Shown here one piece after another: positions 50,016 through 51,140 of a stretch of 51,140 nt of DNA (position 1 is the stretch's first letter; each line of letters starts with the position of its first letter). The stretch is from PBB1 sp043738425 (lineage in GTDB: Bacteria; Pseudomonadota; Gammaproteobacteria; Burkholderiales; Burkholderiaceae_C). The notes beneath the pieces are model-generated. The model was not told the origin of the DNA and did not search any database. It was given only the letters and a program-made list of their open reading frames with translations. The stretch is taken from positions 1 through 51,140 of the forward strand of contig JAYUGJ010000095.1 in the NCBI GenBank assembly GCA_043738425.1. Direction: 5' to 3'. The position numbers and the translations under genes were made by a program.

Positions 50016-50031
50016 CTAAACACCTGACCCC
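50016..50031 (-). repeat. dispersed GKGTCAGGT motif, copy 5
   Basis: CTAAACACCTGACCCC is the reverse complement of GGGGTCAGGTGTTTAG. It lies between the peroxiredoxin stop and its terminator. Confidence 0.45.
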
Positions 50032-50046
50032 AGCTGACGGCAGCGA

Positions 50047-50529
50047 TCAGCCGCGCAGCATGCACACCGCGCTGCTGCCGTCGTGGTCGAGGACGCTTTT
50101 CTCGACATCGAGCTTGGTGACGACCCCGTCTTCGACCACCATCGAATAGCGTTCGGAGCGCTTCACGAGGCCGAAAGCCGGCAGGTCGACGACCAGCCCG
50201 ATGGCGCGGGTGAACGCACCGTCGGCGTCGGCCAGCATCATCACCTTCTCGTCAGCGCCGGTCGCCTTGCCCCAGGCGTCCATCACGAACGGGTCGTTGA
50301 CGGAGACGCAGGCGATGGCGTCGAAACCTGCTGCTCGAAGCTTGCTGGCGTTTTCGACATAGCCCGGCAGGTGGCTGGCCGAGCAGACTGGCGTGTAAGC
50401 CCCTGGCACTCCGAACAGTGCGACCTTTTTGCCCTTCAGCAGCGATTCGGTGGACACGTCGGCGATGCCCGTGGGCGTGAGTTGCTTGAAGGTGGCGCTC
50501 GGAAGGGTATCGCCTTGCTTGATGCTCAT
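50047..50529 (-). CDS. Prx5-like peroxiredoxin
   Basis: This 160-residue thiol peroxidase reduces hydroperoxides. The peroxidatic cysteine is C49 in FGVPGAYTPVCSASHLPGYV, typical of the Prx5 (AhpE/PMP20) subfamily; another Cys is in AIACVSVNDPFVMDAWG, and one near the C-terminus (SSAVCMLRG) could resolve. No signal peptide, so it is cytosolic. GGAGAA precedes ATG 50529. It is followed by its own terminator and lies 66 nt downstream of the NiCoT gene. Confidence 0.9.
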   Translation of the reverse strand: MSIKQGDTLPSATFKQLTPTGIADVSTESLLKGKKVALFGVPGAYTPVCSASHLPGYVENASKLRAAGFDAIACVSVNDPFVMDAWGKATGADEKVMMLADADGAFTRAIGLVVDLPAFGLVKRSERYSMVVEDGVVTKLDVEKSVLDHDGSSAVCMLRG

Positions 50530-50595
50530 GATGGGTTTCTCCAGTGGGTTGAGGTTGAGTGATTTGTGTGCGGATTGCGGCACCTGGTTGTGCGT

Positions 50596-51138
50596 CTATC
50601 GAGGCTGCTGCCCGCCGACGCGCTGAAGCTGCCTGCGGCTGTGCCAGACCCAGGCCCAGATCAGGAACATCACGGCGATCAGCGCGCCGCCAGTGAGCGA
50701 GAACGCGAAGTCGTCCAGCTCGATCGACGGAATCAAGGCCTTGCCGATGTTGTAGGCGGCCACGCCATACGAGATCGCCACGATCAGCCAGCCCAGCGTG
50801 CGGCGAAAGCGTCGGCCGGCGGCCTTCCCGTCGGTGCCGCGACTGATGCGGCAAATCAGCCGCCCGTCGAGCGTGTCGGTGATGACCATGCCGACGGTGA
50901 AAACAAGGCCGGCCAAAAACGCCGCCAACAAGCCGCCGCCCTTGTTGCTTGCCACGTATCCCCACGCCGAGGCCTGCGTGGCGGTGTCGAAGACGGTGGC
51001 GAACAGCACGCCGATCACCACCACGGCCCACGGGCTGGAGTGGTTGCGCAGCCGCTGCGGAATCAGCTTGAGCTTCCACCCGGTCGGCACATACGACGGG
51101 TCGCGCTGCATCAACAAACGCAGGTTGAGCGTGCCCAC
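50596..51138 (-). CDS. NiCoT-family nickel/cobalt permease, cut by the window edge
   Basis: The visible 180 residues are the C-terminal half of a membrane permease resembling HoxN/NixA-type nickel-cobalt transporters: VLFATVFDTATQASAWGY fits the FDTAT motif and VGMVITDTLDGRLI fits the DT-x-D motif, both in family order, followed by two more helices. The N-terminal part with the metal-binding HxxxxDH motif lies beyond 51140. The frame is open to the edge, so this is a partial gene. Assignment by motif only. Confidence 0.65.
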   Translation of the reverse strand: MGTLNLRLLMQRDPSYVPTGWKLKLIPQRLRNHSSPWAVVVIGVLFATVFDTATQASAWGYVASNKGGGLLAAFLAGLVFTVGMVITDTLDGRLICRISRGTDGKAAGRRFRRTLGWLIVAISYGVAAYNIGKALIPSIELDDFAFSLTGGALIAVMFLIWAWVWHSRRQLQRVGGQQPR

Positions 51139-51140
51139 CA

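Overview
The window is GC-rich chromosomal DNA from a betaproteobacterium, most likely of the order Burkholderiales. Three things point there: the conserved blocks TPR protein-lolB-ispE-tRNA(Gln)-prs-rplY-pth, mutM / dynamin-like GTPase / mutY, and nadK-recN divergent from hrcA; four exported proteins with PEP-CTERM sorting tails; and the strong G/C preference at third codon positions. The genus cannot be fixed from sequence alone.

Layout. 1-730 is non-coding and repeat-rich: an inverted pair of 91-bp repeats and a 9-bp tandem array. 732-11289 carries a PEP-CTERM protein, a GAF/GGDEF diguanylate cyclase, small hypothetical proteins, a fused PabB-PabC folate enzyme, an AT-richer multi-pass membrane protein, two tandem exported TPR paralogues built on a 48-residue repeat, and a hydroxypyruvate isomerase-like TIM barrel. 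11552-15758 holds a large exported surface protein, a ChaN-type lipoprotein and a MOSC protein translationally coupled to a small membrane protein. 16006-19826 is a biotin operon, bioA-bioF-bioD, without bioB; its bioF carries an in-frame repeat-derived insertion of about 85 codons. 19913-24106 has small unknown proteins, a cupin and a large M60-type (HELGH) metallopeptidase lipoprotein. 24469-26780 is an arsenic operon, arsR-arsC-aquaglyceroporin-arsH, which implies arsenite leaves through a channel rather than a pump.

27014-28188 encodes two exported proteins, one with PEP-CTERM. 28310-34922 is the minus-strand housekeeping block (pth, rplY, prs, tRNA-Gln, ispE, lolB, TPR), and 35127-39484 is mutM, a dynamin-like GTPase and mutY. 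A RAYT-type transposase (39544-40428) has apparently lost catalytic residues and is flanked by a dispersed short motif and a long hairpin. A PEP-CTERM protein, a LysE exporter and SpeD follow, then rapZ (with a simple-sequence in-frame insertion), recN, nadK, hrcA, a CAU tRNA, another PEP-CTERM protein, a cupin, a Prx5-like peroxiredoxin, and a NiCoT permease cut by the window edge.

The unusual theme is repeats. Short tandem arrays have expanded in frame inside bioF, rapZ, chaN and other ORFs. A GGGGTCAGGT-type motif recurs at non-coding or repeat-associated sites, including just upstream of the degenerate RAYT. Palindromes sit upstream of bioA and of the dynamin gene. No CRISPR array, phage, complete IS element or clear defence island was seen.
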